The position numbers were made by a program, and so were the translations under genes. DNA of 34,278 nt, from positions 1-34,278 of the forward strand of contig NZ_JAFCLS010000069.1 of NCBI RefSeq assembly GCF_018131075.1. The letters are read 5' to 3'. The notes below the pieces were generated by a model that ran no database searches, was not told the origin of the DNA, and saw only the letters and a list, made by a program, of their open reading frames with translations. The DNA is from Bradyrhizobium sp. JYMT SZCCT0428. GTDB lineage: Bacteria; Pseudomonadota; Alphaproteobacteria; Rhizobiales; Xanthobacteraceae. This document shows, piece by piece, positions 34,234 to 34,278 of the stretch. Position 1 is the stretch's first letter. Each line of letters starts with the position of its first letter.

Positions 34234-34278
34234 TCCCGTTGATACGGGAACTCTCAGGAACGGTCTTGGTTAACTTGT

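Overview
The window reads like a chromosomal accessory stretch of a Bradyrhizobium-type alphaproteobacterium (order Hyphomicrobiales). Grounds for this are the class I PHA synthase with a phasin, a Usg-family protein, an alphaproteobacterial GroES/GroEL pair, an FtsZ with the alphaproteobacterial C-terminal peptide ending in VPAFLRRRAN, several very small rhizobial-type hypothetical proteins, and GC-rich third codon positions. The placement is by eye; no database search was made. No rRNA, tRNA, CRISPR array, transposase or integrase was seen.

Layout. 1-2.1 kb: the tail of a TPR protein and small genes (a DUF2158 protein and two hypotheticals). 2.4-4.7 kb: polyhydroxyalkanoate storage, with a phasin convergent to phaC. 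5.8-11.1 kb: a polyamine-type ABC importer (binding protein, ATPase, two permeases) followed by a PuuB-like FAD oxidase, all on the + strand and tightly packed. 11.2-15.2 kb: a Bug/TctC receptor (frameshifted near its end) and an FAD aromatic-type monooxygenase on the - strand, divergent from a winged-helix/TPR regulator. The shared promoter region holds three phased 11-bp direct repeats that look like a winged-helix operator. 15.7-23.1 kb: a five-gene - strand operon (alpha/beta hydrolase, luciferase-like monooxygenase, cupin, NAD(P)H:FMN reductase, Liv-type binding protein) divergent from a large MalT-like LuxR activator. It looks like an uncharacterised catabolic module.

23.1-25.7 kb: usg, then groES-groEL preceded by an excellent alphaproteobacterial sigma-32 promoter and a degenerate CIRCE operator. 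groEL carries a one-base deletion that removes the last ~77 residues from frame. 25.8-30.9 kb: topoisomerase III with a C-terminal DUF5710-like module, a gene-poor 870-bp stretch, a KfrA-like HTH/coiled-coil protein, and a short-linker second FtsZ 49 bp behind it. This combination suggests an old plasmid or integrative-element backbone, or a partition-like cassette. 31-34.3 kb: gene-poor DNA with several tiny genes (a basic 59-aa protein, a winged-helix protein, a PRC-barrel protein, small membrane proteins) and an orphan terminator that may end a small RNA.

The strongest points for a second look are the groEL frameshift, the Bug-receptor frameshift, the dual sigma-32/CIRCE control region, the 11-bp repeat operator, the luciferase-like monooxygenase operon with its MalT-type regulator, and the HTH/coiled-coil-FtsZ pair.
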